Shown here one piece after another: positions 8,232 to 17,234 of a DNA stretch of 64,000 nt (position 1 is the first letter of the stretch; each line of letters opens with the position of its first letter). The stretch is from UBA2589 sp038120095 (GTDB taxonomy: Bacteria; Gemmatimonadota; Gemmatimonadetes; Longimicrobiales; Gaopeijiaceae): the NCBI GenBank assembly GCA_038120095.1, contig JAYOKZ010000001.1:124001-188000 (forward strand), read 5' to 3'. Made by a program: the position numbers and the translations under genes. The notes under the pieces are model-generated. The model saw only the letters and a list, made by a program, of their open reading frames with translations, made no database searches and was not told the DNA's origin.

Positions 8232-10577
8232 ATGATGCCGTCCGCGTTTTGCGTCCGGTCGATTTTGACCCTGGCCATCACCTTGATGGTCTTTGCCACG
8301 CCCGCACTCGCGCAGCAACCGTGGTCTCTCGCCGGTCGGGTTGTCGACGCCGCGAACGGCCGTCCCGTTGCGACCGCCCGGATTCACTGGGTGGAGGAAG
8401 ACCGGGACGTTCTGGCAGACGACGACGGTCGGTTTATCGTCGCGGACATCCATCATCACCGGATCACATTGCTGATCGAAGGGCTGGGCTACGCGTCTGA
8501 GACATGGGACGTATCCGCCGACGTGGGTTCGACAGTTGTAGAGTTCCCCCTCACTGACGAGGCACTTCGACTCGAGGGTATCGACGTCGGAGTCCGTCAG
8601 TCCGCCATTGACCTTCGTGTAGCGCAGTCGACGTCTCGGCTGACTCCGGCCGAGGTCCTGCGTGAGCGAGGTCAGACGCTGGGGGAGACACTGAAGGGGA
8701 TCGAAGGTGTGTCGGTCATTCAGTATGGACCGAGTATCGCAAAACCGGTGATTCGTGGCCTCCACTCACAGCGTATCGTCGTTATGAACGACGGTGTCCG
8801 TCAGGAGGGACAACAGTGGGGGACCGAGCACGCACCTGAGATCGACGTATTCGCCGTCAACGAGATTCAAGTGATCCGTGGCCCCGGCAGCGTGCTGTAC
8901 GGCTCGGACGCCCTCGGCGGCGTTCTTCGTATCGAGCCGGCCGAAGCCCCGTCAATGAGCGGCTTGGCAGGTGAGACGGTCTTCAACGCGTTTTCCAACA
9001 ACCGGCAGTTTTCCGGGTCGGTCATGATTGAACATGGCTTGCTGGATGTACCGGCTCTCGGTTTGCTGGGTGCGAGAGCCCGGGTGAGTGCCCGAAAGTC
9101 CGGCGATGCGAAAACGGCCGAGTACAACCTGACGAACACCGGCTTCACGGAATTGAACCTGGGCTTCACCGTCGGTATGCAGCGGGAGTGGGGCGGTATC
9201 GAGCTGGATTACAGTCGGTTCGCCACGGAAATCGGCCTCTTCACCGGAGCGCACGTCGGAAACTTCGAAGACCTGCTTCGCGCCATGGAGGAAGGGCCAG
9301 TCCCGACAAGCTTCCAGTACACGATCGAAAACCCGCGGCAGGAAGTCACCCACGATGCGATCCGCGTTGACGGTCACATCCACGCCGGCTCGGCAGGGAC
9401 CATTGAGACGACGTACGGTTTCCAGCTGAACAGGCGTGGCGAGTTCGACAACCATGGCCCTCTTGCGGGGCAGGACCGCGCTGCATTCGGCCTGGATCTT
9501 TACACGCACTCGCTCGAAAGTCGTCTTCGGCACCAGCCGATCGGGCAGATAGAGGGAACGACAGGCTTCAGCTTCATGCGGCAGGGCAACATCAGCACGG
9601 GAAAGGGATTCCTCATTCCTCAGTATCGGCTCTACACGGGGGCGCTCTTCGTCGCAGAGGAGGCGGATCTCGGGTGGGCGACCGTTTCCGGTGGGGCACG
9701 ATACGAGCTTCGATGGCAGCGGGTGTTCGGAGTCGACGACGTCTCCATCAATGTCCCGGACGAGCAGCGAACGTACGGAGACGTCGCCGCGGCCCTGGGG
9801 CTTTCGGTGCCCATTGGTGATTCGTGGTCGATCGGTGCGAGTACCGGTCGCGCATGGCGGGCACCAAACGTGAATGAGCGTTACAGCCAGGGCGTCCACC
9901 ATGGGAGTGCTCAGTACGAGCTGGGGGATGCGGATCTGGGCAAGGAACGAACATGGAATCTGGACGCGACCCTGCGACACACGGGCGAGCGTCTGAGGGG
10001 CCAGGTCGCTACGTACAGGAACGCAATATCCGGCTATATCTATCTGGAGCCGCGAGCCCCGATCCTCAGCATCCGAGGCGCCTATCCGGGTTTCGAATAC
10101 GCGCAAACCGACGCCGTCGTCTCCGGCGTCGAGCTGTCGGCGGAGGCAACCGTTTTTCCCGGTGTAGACTTGACCGTCAGCGGAACGGCGCTTCGCGGAT
10201 CCGACGCGGTCTCGGGAGAGCCTCTCTACGACATGCCTGCTGACAGGGGAACGCTGGGACTCCGCTTTACCCTTCCGACCAGGTCCTGGGTGACCCGCCC
10301 CTTCCTCAGCGCCGGTCTCACGATCGTGCGTGAGCAGGATCGGGTTCCCGAAGGGACGATCTATGCGTTACCGACGGACGGCTACCAACTGGTAGACCTT
10401 GAACTCGGAGCGCAGTTCCTGGAACTGAACGGACGGCGAGTCAACGCTGGATTGGAGGTGAGGAACGTCTTCGACACCTCCTACCGTGACTATTTGAGTC
10501 GCTACAAGCTCTTCGTAGATGACCTCGGTCGCGACGTCGTGCTGCGCTTCCGTGTGCCGCTCGGTGGAGCGTTCTGA
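8232..10577 (+). CDS. TonB-dependent outer-membrane receptor (ZnuD-like, probable metal uptake)
   Basis: This 781-residue receptor has a signal peptide (TLMVFATPALAQ), a carboxypeptidase-regulatory-like beta-sandwich at about residues 30-105 (SLAGRVVDAANGRPV) and a plug at about 130-240 with KPVIRGLHSQRIVVMNDGVR and VIRGPGSVLYGSDALGGV. The rest is the 22-strand barrel, ending in LRFRVPLGGAF. The plug sequence resembles zinc receptors of the ZnuD type, and the upstream lipoprotein is a usual companion of such receptors. A HHH cluster lies in the N-terminal domain. Zinc specificity is inference. It converges on a DUF5916 gene only 10 bases away. Confidence 0.85.
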   Translation: MMPSAFCVRSILTLAITLMVFATPALAQQPWSLAGRVVDAANGRPVATARIHWVEEDRDVLADDDGRFIVADIHHHRITLLIEGLGYASETWDVSADVGSTVVEFPLTDEALRLEGIDVGVRQSAIDLRVAQSTSRLTPAEVLRERGQTLGETLKGIEGVSVIQYGPSIAKPVIRGLHSQRIVVMNDGVRQEGQQWGTEHAPEIDVFAVNEIQVIRGPGSVLYGSDALGGVLRIEPAEAPSMSGLAGETVFNAFSNNRQFSGSVMIEHGLLDVPALGLLGARARVSARKSGDAKTAEYNLTNTGFTELNLGFTVGMQREWGGIELDYSRFATEIGLFTGAHVGNFEDLLRAMEEGPVPTSFQYTIENPRQEVTHDAIRVDGHIHAGSAGTIETTYGFQLNRRGEFDNHGPLAGQDRAAFGLDLYTHSLESRLRHQPIGQIEGTTGFSFMRQGNISTGKGFLIPQYRLYTGALFVAEEADLGWATVSGGARYELRWQRVFGVDDVSINVPDEQRTYGDVAAALGLSVPIGDSWSIGASTGRAWRAPNVNERYSQGVHHGSAQYELGDADLGKERTWNLDATLRHTGERLRGQVATYRNAISGYIYLEPRAPILSIRGAYPGFEYAQTDAVVSGVELSAEATVFPGVDLTVSGTALRGSDAVSGEPLYDMPADRGTLGLRFTLPTRSWVTRPFLSAGLTIVREQDRVPEGTIYALPTDGYQLVDLELGAQFLELNGRRVNAGLEVRNVFDTSYRDYLSRYKLFVDDLGRDVVLRFRVPLGGAF

Positions 10578-10587
10578 AACTCCAGCC

Positions 10588-12888
10588 CTAGAACCCTGCC
10601 AGATTGAACTGGCGCGTGAACTTGATGAACAACGAGCGGCCCTGGGGACCCTGCAGCGTGTCGAAACCCTGCACGTCATTGTACACCAGGAACAGGCCTG
10701 TCCCCGCCGTGTTCAACCACCCGAAGCGAAGGTTCGTCGACCACTGGTCTACCTGGGTCGAGTACTGCACGAGGCCCTGCACATAGATGCGGGGTGTAAA
10801 GAAGTAACCGAGCTTCACACTTCCCAGCGTGGTCGTGAAGCTGCCTTCCGGAAGATCTACGTCGTTGTACGCCAGCGCTGCCGTCACACTCGATCGATCT
10901 CCATACCGGTACGTGAGGTCCGCGCTCGGCGTCTTCTTCGAACCCGAGAGAAAGCTGCCCCAGTTCAGCCGCGAGTTGAACGACAGGGCCCGGGACTGGT
11001 CGGTAAAGAAGACGAATGCGGCTTCCCAGCCGCGGTAGATGTCCGCGGGAACGGTGACTCCCACGCCCGGGATCGTGAATGGCTCGTACAGGCCTTCCGT
11101 CACGTGATTGGCGCCAGTGTGAAGCTCCATGCCCGAAGCCCACTGCCAGTGGTTGTCGATGTGCCAGCGTGACGAAACCTCGAAACCCTGCGGTGCGACG
11201 TCCGCACGGTTGCGATAGGTGAAGTAGGAAACGTGAGGTCTGAGCTCACGGAAGACTGAACTGGGGCGGATGTAATACATCCCGAAGAGCTGGTAATACC
11301 GATGGCCACGCCGCGGTACGAATCCGATCTGCGCATCGAAGTCCTGGCCAACCTGTTGGACCGTGGCATTCGCACGGAACGCACGGGTGGTAACCCCGGC
11401 TGTCACGTCGAAGGCCTCGTCAGAGGGAGCCCCCTCGGTCTCCGAGCGGGCGAAGTACGACGTGACCGTCACCGCATCACCCAGGCCGACCTGCGCATCC
11501 ATGGCGTAGACCCGGTTGTTGTCGCCGCTCACGTCACTTCGTCGATCGGTGACGATGCCTCCGACTCTGGAGCGCCCCGGGAGTTCCTTGGCCAGCCGAG
11601 CCACAGACCAGGAGCTGCGGTCACTTCCATCCATCAGGCCATCTGTTTGAATGTGCAGAAGGCCGACATTCATACCTGCGGCTCGCCCCGAGAGACGTCC
11701 ACCCCCCTTGATCGGCACCGGAGCTCCCGCATCGATCCCGATCCTGCGGCTGAAGAACAGGTCGACGCCACCACCACCGACGGTAAAGAACCCGGCATTT
11801 TCCAGGAAGAAGGGTCGCTTCTCGGGAAAGAGCAGCGGAAAGCGCGTCAGGTTGACCTGCGCGTCGTCGACTTCCACCTGGGCGAAGTCGGTGTTGACGG
11901 TCACGTCCAACGTCAGGCCCTGCGTGATCTGCGCCTTCGCCTCACCGCCGAAGTCGGCGTTCTGCTCGAAGGCTGACCCTGGTGCGGTATAGTCGCGCGC
12001 GGTGGACCCGAGCGCATACGGGGTCACTGTCACGGCACGTCGCACAGGGGGCTCCAATCCCGAAAGCACACCGGCGAAGTCCAGCCGATACAGATTGAAT
12101 TCTCGCGGAACAGCGGACCAGAACACCTCTTCGTTCAGCCGTCGCACCCGGCGTGAGACGTTGAAGCCCCACTCCTCGACATCGGACCCATAGCGGAGCG
12201 TGTTGAACGGAATCCGGAACTCGGCATACCACCCCTCCGAATCCTGAGTCGCCGCAACGTCCCAACTGCCATCCCAGTTCTTGTTGAAGCCGCCCCCGGC
12301 CCCGGCTTGAAATCGACGCTGGTTGTTTGATCCGCCCCCCAGGAAGAAACCTCCACCCGACCCAGCAGAAGCGACCTGGCCGTCGTATTCGATTCCCGCT
12401 GGCGTCGTGCCGAAGACGAAGCCGTTCTGCTCATCCTTGAAGGTGTCGAACACCATGATCACGGCGTCGGCATCCGTCACTTCAAAGTCGCGGATCGCTT
12501 CACCAGGCACGATCTGCTCAGCCCGCGAATCATAGGCCCAGACACCTACGTAGATGGCTTCCTGATCGTACAGCAAACGCACCTCGGTGCGTTCCGACGC
12601 CAGCGCGCCGTCATCAGGCTCCCTTTGGATGAAGTCGGTCATGGCGGCGGCTGACCGCCACACCTGCTCATCGAGCTGCCCATCGATGTCGGGTGCTGCA
12701 TTGATCCGCTGGACCACGGCCGAGCGTGGCGCTACCTCCTGCGCGTCGACCCCACCCGCGCCCAAGAGGGCGACGGTGCACACCAGGAACGCGTTCCGGG
12801 GGTGGCTTCCGTGACGGATCGTCTCGCCGCCGGGTCGGGAAGAGAAGTCGGTCATCCGGCCCATGATTGCGTTCACCATGCGGTTCAT
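10588..12888 (-). CDS. DUF5916 outer-membrane protein with CBM9-like N-terminal domain
   Basis: The 766-residue product has a signal peptide (LVCTVALLGAGGVDAQ), then a CBM9-like beta-sandwich at about residues 60-260 (PDIDGQLDEQVWRSAA, EAIYVGVWAYDS, EFRIPFNTLRYG) and a long beta-barrel DUF5916 domain (VTVNTDFAQVEVDDAQVNLT, FPEKRPFFLENAG, FFSRRIGIDAG). A Gly-rich segment interrupts the first domain. DUF5916 proteins are predicted outer-membrane barrels of unknown function, common in Gemmatimonadota and Bacteroidota. A second copy of this family is at 47932-50256. Several Met codons lie near the start (12888, 12879, 12864, 12855) and no ribosome binding site decides between them. It is divergent from the DUF481 gene. 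Confidence 0.85.
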   Translation of the reverse strand: MNRMVNAIMGRMTDFSSRPGGETIRHGSHPRNAFLVCTVALLGAGGVDAQEVAPRSAVVQRINAAPDIDGQLDEQVWRSAAAMTDFIQREPDDGALASERTEVRLLYDQEAIYVGVWAYDSRAEQIVPGEAIRDFEVTDADAVIMVFDTFKDEQNGFVFGTTPAGIEYDGQVASAGSGGGFFLGGGSNNQRRFQAGAGGGFNKNWDGSWDVAATQDSEGWYAEFRIPFNTLRYGSDVEEWGFNVSRRVRRLNEEVFWSAVPREFNLYRLDFAGVLSGLEPPVRRAVTVTPYALGSTARDYTAPGSAFEQNADFGGEAKAQITQGLTLDVTVNTDFAQVEVDDAQVNLTRFPLLFPEKRPFFLENAGFFTVGGGGVDLFFSRRIGIDAGAPVPIKGGGRLSGRAAGMNVGLLHIQTDGLMDGSDRSSWSVARLAKELPGRSRVGGIVTDRRSDVSGDNNRVYAMDAQVGLGDAVTVTSYFARSETEGAPSDEAFDVTAGVTTRAFRANATVQQVGQDFDAQIGFVPRRGHRYYQLFGMYYIRPSSVFRELRPHVSYFTYRNRADVAPQGFEVSSRWHIDNHWQWASGMELHTGANHVTEGLYEPFTIPGVGVTVPADIYRGWEAAFVFFTDQSRALSFNSRLNWGSFLSGSKKTPSADLTYRYGDRSSVTAALAYNDVDLPEGSFTTTLGSVKLGYFFTPRIYVQGLVQYSTQVDQWSTNLRFGWLNTAGTGLFLVYNDVQGFDTLQGPQGRSLFIKFTRQFNLAGF

Positions 12889-12989
12889 CCGTGAGTTTTG
12901 TGGCTATCGAGGCAAGGATCGGGGCAACCGGGCGGCGCCCACGGGTGTCTCACCCCGGGACAAGGACAAGCGAGAGACCGACAGCGTTG

Positions 12990-13838
12990 ATGTTACCCTT
13001 CGGCATGACGGCTTCAACTTCGCAACCCATTCTGACAACTCCGCGCCGGCAGTCCACTGTGCGCGGTCTGCTCGTCGTTTCCGCCTGTCTCGTCACCTCC
13101 GTCGGCCTCACCCCCCGCGGCCTGCAGGCTCAGGTGAACATCGAGGTTCTTCGTACCGACAGTCTCCCTCTGGGCCAATCCGGTTCGGTCGGCGGAGACC
13201 TCTCCATCCGGACAGGTAACGTCGATTTCATCGCACTCGACTTCCGGGGGCGCGTCTACAGCGTCACGCCCGACGAGACTCGACTCATTGTCGGCAACGG
13301 GGGCCTTGGCTTTCTCGATCGCAGTCGGTTCGCGTCCAACGGCCTCCTTCACTACCGACGCTCGTACACCGCGATCTCCCGGTTTGTCGATCCCGAATGG
13401 TTCGGGCAACTGAATTACGACCGCGCCCAACGCCTGACCTTTCGAGCGGTTGCCGGCGGTGGCCTGCGAACGGCATTCGCGTCGGGCATCTGGGGGCAGT
13501 TCGGGGCCGGCTCCTCCGGAATCCTCGAGTACGAGCGCCTCGACCTGCCCGACACCGCCAGTCACCTGCGACGCACGCTCGACGTTCGCTGGAGCAATTT
13601 CCTGACCCTCCGTGTCGTCCCGACGAGCAATCTTGTCATCACTTCGACCACGTATGTGCAGTCAGCCCTGACGGATATGGGGGATTTTCGAGCCCTGGAA
13701 AATTTCCGACTGTCCGCTGGCGTCACGGAAACTCTGGCCCTGACGGTCAGCTTCGACCTGCGCTACGACAGTCGACCCCCTGACGGACTCGCAGCCCTCG
13801 ACACACGGCTGCGGACTGGCGTCACGTACACGTACTGA
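12990..13838 (+). CDS. DUF481-type outer-membrane beta-barrel protein
   Basis: The product (282 residues from ATG 12990) has an N-terminal signal segment (GLLVVSACLVTSVGL, then LQAQVNIEVLRTD). The rest is alternating beta strands: GGDLSIRTGNVDFIALDF, FGQLNYDRAQRLTFRAVAG, ERLDLPDTASHLRRTLDVRW, ending in LRTGVTYTY with a terminal aromatic. This is the layout of DUF481/YdiY-like barrels. ATG 12990 is preferred because GAGAGA at 12972-12977 precedes it; ATG 13005 is also possible. It shares a 101-base divergent intergenic region with the DUF5916 gene. Function unknown. Confidence 0.78.
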   Translation: MLPFGMTASTSQPILTTPRRQSTVRGLLVVSACLVTSVGLTPRGLQAQVNIEVLRTDSLPLGQSGSVGGDLSIRTGNVDFIALDFRGRVYSVTPDETRLIVGNGGLGFLDRSRFASNGLLHYRRSYTAISRFVDPEWFGQLNYDRAQRLTFRAVAGGGLRTAFASGIWGQFGAGSSGILEYERLDLPDTASHLRRTLDVRWSNFLTLRVVPTSNLVITSTTYVQSALTDMGDFRALENFRLSAGVTETLALTVSFDLRYDSRPPDGLAALDTRLRTGVTYTY

Positions 13839-13846
13839 CCGAGGTC

Positions 13847-13880
13847 GCCAGCACCCCCGGCCACTCCGAGACCTGCTGGC
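13847..13880. terminator. inverted repeat between convergent genes
   Basis: GCCAGCA at 13847-13853 is complementary to TGCTGGC at 13874-13880, in the 46-base space between two convergent genes. It may act as a weak bidirectional terminator; there is no T tract and the loop is 20 bases. Confidence 0.3.
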
Positions 13881-13884
13881 CGCG

Positions 13885-14208
13885 CTACTGTGAACCTCCG
13901 TCACCTCTGCGAAACATCTGGATCAGATCGCCCACCGTGCAGTGCGATTCCACGGCGTGTCGAAGCTGACGGGCCGGGTCAATCGTGTAGTGATTCCGGC
14001 GTCCCTCCCGTGTCCGCTCGATCACACCTGCCTCATCCAGTTCTCCGATGATGCGCATCACGGCGCGCTCCGTGATCCCGACCCGATGGGCCAGATCACG
14101 GACGGTGATGTCGGCATTCTCCGATATACACAGGAGGATGTGCGAGTGATTCGTCAGGAAGTGCCAGGTAGAGAATTCAGACACATGACCCCTCAATGAT
14201 TGACTCAC
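13885..14208 (-). CDS. winged-helix transcriptional regulator (MarR/ArsR-like), likely controls SulP operon
   Basis: This 107-residue protein has a helix-turn-helix with wing: HILLCISENADITVRDLA, VGITERAVMRIIGELDEAG and VIERTREGRRNHYTIDP. It has no effector domain beyond a short helical tail (residues 80-107). It starts with GTG at 14208 and is divergent from the SulP transporter and carbonic anhydrase genes. The 85-base intergenic region is AT-rich for this window and carries two copies of TTTCRTGCAA. Regulation of the bicarbonate operon, and autoregulation, are the natural inference from this arrangement. Confidence 0.82.
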   Translation of the reverse strand: MSQSLRGHVSEFSTWHFLTNHSHILLCISENADITVRDLAHRVGITERAVMRIIGELDEAGVIERTREGRRNHYTIDPARQLRHAVESHCTVGDLIQMFRRGDGGSQ

Positions 14209-14209
14209 A

Positions 14210-14247
14210 TTTCATGCAAAATTATTCTTGTGTTCTTTTTCGTGCAA
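14210..14247 (+). promoter_or_regulatory. direct-repeat operator candidate between regulator and SulP gene
   Basis: TTTCATGCAA at 14210-14219 and TTTCGTGCAA at 14238-14247 are direct repeats whose starts are 28 bases apart, close to three helical turns. They sit in an AT-rich island between the divergent starts at 14208 (-) and 14294 (+). Binding by the neighbouring winged-helix protein is inferred from position. Confidence 0.5.
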
Positions 14248-14293
14248 TTACTGCCCTGACCCGCCGCAAGCGCGTCAGAGGACTTTTCAAGCA

Positions 14294-16021
14294 ATGAATC
14301 AACCAAACGTTCTTTTCGAAAACGTTCGTGGCAATGTCTTCGGCGGTTTGACCGCTGGAGTTGTGGCGCTCCCCCTGGCGCTCGCGTTCGGGGAGCAGAC
14401 GGAGATGGGCGCGATCGCGGGGCTGTACGGTGCAATCGCATTGGCCATCCTCGCGTCCATTTTTGGAGGAACTCGGACTCAAATCAGCGGACCGACCGCA
14501 CCCATGACCGTGGTTTCTGCGGTCGTGATCGCAGACGCCATCGCTTACATGGGAGGGTTCGAACAAGCCATTCCGCTCATTATCGCGACCTTCCTGCTCG
14601 CCGGGGCGATCCAGGTGGGGATGGGTCTTCTCGGCATCGGGAAGTACGTGCGCTACATGCCCTATCCCGTTGTGTCCGGCTTCATGTCCGGAATCGGCGT
14701 CATCATCGTCATTACGCAGATCTTTCCGTTCTTCGGTGTTTCTGCCCCCTCAGGCGGACCCATGGGCACGATCCGCTCGATGCACACGATTCCTGAGATC
14801 ATCAACGTGGCTTCGGTCACCGTGGCTCTGGTCACCATCGGAATCATTTACGGCTTGCCCCGCATCACGAAGGCCGTGCCCTCGTCGCTCGTCGCACTGA
14901 TCGTCGTCTCGTTGGGCGCCTTCTTCGTGCTGGATCCGGATTCCATTCTGCGCATCAACTCGCGCGGACCCATCCCGACGGGTCTCCCCCAATTACAGCT
15001 CGGTTTTGTCGCGATGTTCAGCGACTTCTCCCACATGGTCGTGATCGTCGAGTACGCCTTCACGCTCGCCGCCCTCGGCGCCATCGACTCCCTGCTGACA
15101 TCACTTGTCGCCGACAACATGACCAAGACCCGTCACGACTCGAACCGCGAGCTCGTGGGACAGGGCATCGGTAACATGGCCTCCGCGGTCATCGGGGGGC
15201 TTCCAGGAGCGGGCGCGACGATGCGCACGGTGATCAACATCAAGTCCGGGGGTACATCCCCCCTGTCCGGCGTCGTGGCGGGCGCGTTTCTTCTCGCCGT
15301 TCTCCTGGGGCTGGGCTCGCTCGTAGGTCAAATCCCCAATGCGGTCCTCGCCGGAATTCTGATCACCGTCGGCATCGGGATTGTCGACTACAAGGGTCTG
15401 CGTCACCTCCGCGAAGTACCCCGGGCTGACGCGGCCGTCATGTTGATCGTGCTCGGCCTCACCGTCTTCGTGGATCTTCTGGTTGCCGTCGCCGCCGGGG
15501 TCGTACTCGCCGCTCTTCTTTTCATGAAGAAGATTTCCGACGTCATCGAACACCGGACCGTGGCCGCTCCTCTCAAGGAGTTTTCGCGGGAAGTTTCATG
15601 GGCGGACGAGGGCGACCTGATCGCACGGCGTGGTGACAAGGTCTTCATCAAGCACCTGGACGGACCACTCTTCTTCGGATTCGCGAATCGTTTCCAGGAG
15701 TTGATGAGCCGTTTCCCCGATCTGGAAGTCGTCATCCTTCGCTTCGACAAGGTCCCCTACATGGATCAGTCGGGACTGTACGCCCTCGAGGATGCGGTGA
15801 TGGATCTCGCTGGCAACGGCATCCGAGTGATCTTCACCGACATCCACGGCCAGCCGAGAGACCTTGCGGAAAGAATCCGCCTCATTCCTGACCTCGTCTC
15901 TGAGGAGGACTGCTTCAGCAGCTTCGACGACGCAGCCCGTTGGCTCGAGGCGTACCTGTCCTCCAAGGACCAGGTATCCTCGGAAGCGGTCGAGACGCTC
16001 GTCGAGGCCCCCGCAGTCTGA
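14294..16021 (+). CDS. SulP-family anion transporter with STAS domain, probable bicarbonate importer
   Basis: This 575-residue inner-membrane protein has the SulP core (GVVALPLALAFGEQTEMGA, the family motif GPTAPMT, then about 10-14 hydrophobic segments) and a cytoplasmic STAS domain at about residues 440-550 containing VPYMDQSGLYALEDA. SulP proteins carry sulfate, bicarbonate and other anions. A beta-carbonic anhydrase starts 55 bases downstream on the same strand, so a BicA-like Na+/HCO3- role is more likely than sulfate uptake; this is inference from context. The frame is open upstream to 14228, but homology starts at ATG 14294. A dedicated regulator is divergently encoded. Confidence 0.9.
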   Translation: MNQPNVLFENVRGNVFGGLTAGVVALPLALAFGEQTEMGAIAGLYGAIALAILASIFGGTRTQISGPTAPMTVVSAVVIADAIAYMGGFEQAIPLIIATFLLAGAIQVGMGLLGIGKYVRYMPYPVVSGFMSGIGVIIVITQIFPFFGVSAPSGGPMGTIRSMHTIPEIINVASVTVALVTIGIIYGLPRITKAVPSSLVALIVVSLGAFFVLDPDSILRINSRGPIPTGLPQLQLGFVAMFSDFSHMVVIVEYAFTLAALGAIDSLLTSLVADNMTKTRHDSNRELVGQGIGNMASAVIGGLPGAGATMRTVINIKSGGTSPLSGVVAGAFLLAVLLGLGSLVGQIPNAVLAGILITVGIGIVDYKGLRHLREVPRADAAVMLIVLGLTVFVDLLVAVAAGVVLAALLFMKKISDVIEHRTVAAPLKEFSREVSWADEGDLIARRGDKVFIKHLDGPLFFGFANRFQELMSRFPDLEVVILRFDKVPYMDQSGLYALEDAVMDLAGNGIRVIFTDIHGQPRDLAERIRLIPDLVSEEDCFSSFDDAARWLEAYLSSKDQVSSEAVETLVEAPAV

Positions 16022-16076
16022 TCCCACCTTTCATCCTTTCTCATCGCCAAACGACTGTCTCCGAGGACTATTACAT

Positions 16077-16703
16077 ATGACCAGCTCTACCATTCGCCCT
16101 CATGACCAAAGCTCGCAGGCCGCCGTCACACCACGGGGCGCGATCGACATGCTTCGGCAGGGGAATCAGCGCTTCCTCGATCAGACTCCGCAGGAGAGAG
16201 ACTGGTCGAGTGACATCGCAGCGACAGCGGGTGGGCAGTATCCCTTTGCCGTCGTGCTGGGCTGCATCGACTCCCGAGTCCCGGTCGAGACGGTCTTCGA
16301 TCAGGGTATCGGAGATATCTTCACCCCGAGGGTCGCTGGAAACGTGGTGAATGAGGACCTTCTCGGGAGCATGGAGTTCGCCTGCAAGCTGGCGGGATCC
16401 AAAGCGATTCTGGTCCTGGGCCACACCTCGTGTGGTGCGGTCAAGGGTGCGATCGGCAAGGCGCGGCTCGGCAACCTCACCGCACTCGTGGCGAAGATCG
16501 AGCCCGTGGTCGAGCAGGTCGCCGGCTCGGTCGACCGCGACAGCCCCGGCTTCGTGGACGCCGTCGCCGAGGCGAACGTCGTCGCTACCATCGATGCCAT
16601 TCGCTCCAGAAGCGCGGTGCTTGCAGAAATGGAGCAGGCAGGGGACATCGTGATCGCCGGCGGGATGTACGACGTTGCGTCCGGCAAGGTGCGCTTCTTG
16701 TAG
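16077..16703 (+). CDS. beta-class carbonic anhydrase
   Basis: The 208-residue enzyme interconverts CO2 and bicarbonate. The zinc ligands are visible as Cys63 in CIDSR and His116 and Cys119 in HTSCGA, with the Asp65-Arg67 dyad of the beta class. RVAGNVVNEDLLGSMEFA is the usual conserved core. No signal peptide is seen, so it should be cytoplasmic, where it would handle the bicarbonate delivered by the SulP transporter encoded just upstream. GAGGA at 16062-16066 is a usable ribosome binding site before ATG 16077. A strong hairpin follows the gene, suggesting that the SulP/anhydrase transcript ends here. Confidence 0.93.
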   Translation: MTSSTIRPHDQSSQAAVTPRGAIDMLRQGNQRFLDQTPQERDWSSDIAATAGGQYPFAVVLGCIDSRVPVETVFDQGIGDIFTPRVAGNVVNEDLLGSMEFACKLAGSKAILVLGHTSCGAVKGAIGKARLGNLTALVAKIEPVVEQVAGSVDRDSPGFVDAVAEANVVATIDAIRSRSAVLAEMEQAGDIVIAGGMYDVASGKVRFL

Positions 16704-16743
16704 AAGAGGGCGTCCACCCTCGAAGCATGAGGCCACAACGACG

Positions 16744-16792
16744 CGATCGGGGGCCGGTGTTCAGAGACCACCGAGCGCCGGCCCCGCGATCG
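16744..16792 (+). terminator. long hairpin terminating the SulP/carbonic anhydrase unit
   Basis: CGATCGGGGGCCGG at 16744-16757 pairs with CCGGCCCCGCGATCG at 16778-16792, a 14-pair stem with one bulged G and a 20-base loop. It is 41 bases after the carbonic anhydrase stop and 35 bases before the next start. No strong T tract follows. Confidence 0.55.
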
Positions 16793-16826
16793 TTGCCTGT
16801 TCGAGAGGAGTGTCCGAGGATCGAGG

Positions 16827-17234
16827 ATGATCCGACACATTCGAATGCAGACGCGGGGCTCCGGACTCTACGAGATCACCTCGGCCGTCCAGTCCGTGGT
16901 CGACGACAGCGGGCGCGACGAGGGACTTTGCACGGTGTTGATTCGTCACACCTCTGCGAGTCTCACCATCCAGGAGAATGCAGACCCGACAGCGCGTCAC
17001 GATCTCGAGCAGTGGATGCAGCGGCATGTCCCCGAGGGTGATCCGCACTTCACCCACACGCTGGAAGGGCCTGACGACATGCCGTCCCACATTCGCGCCG
17101 CGCTGACGCAGACCTCACTTTCCATTCCGTTCGAGCGCGGACGTCTGGCGCTCGGGACCTGGCAGGGTCTTTTCATTTGGGAGCATCGCCAGCGCGGATC
17201 CGAACGACGATGCGTGGTTCACCTGTCCGACTGA
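16827..17234 (+). CDS. yjbQ: YjbQ family protein (UPF0047)
   Basis: The 135-residue protein matches the YjbQ/UPF0047 family over its full length: LCTVLIRHTSASLTIQENAD, HFTHTLEGPDDMPSHIRAAL and GRLALGTWQGLFIWEHR. The conserved His residues of these segments line the trimer-interface pocket of known structures. The family has been reported to have weak thiamine-phosphate synthase-like activity, but its physiological role is unclear. Its stop is directly followed by the ATG of the DoxX-like gene, so the two are probably translated from one transcript. Confidence 0.9.
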   Translation: MIRHIRMQTRGSGLYEITSAVQSVVDDSGRDEGLCTVLIRHTSASLTIQENADPTARHDLEQWMQRHVPEGDPHFTHTLEGPDDMPSHIRAALTQTSLSIPFERGRLALGTWQGLFIWEHRQRGSERRCVVHLSD

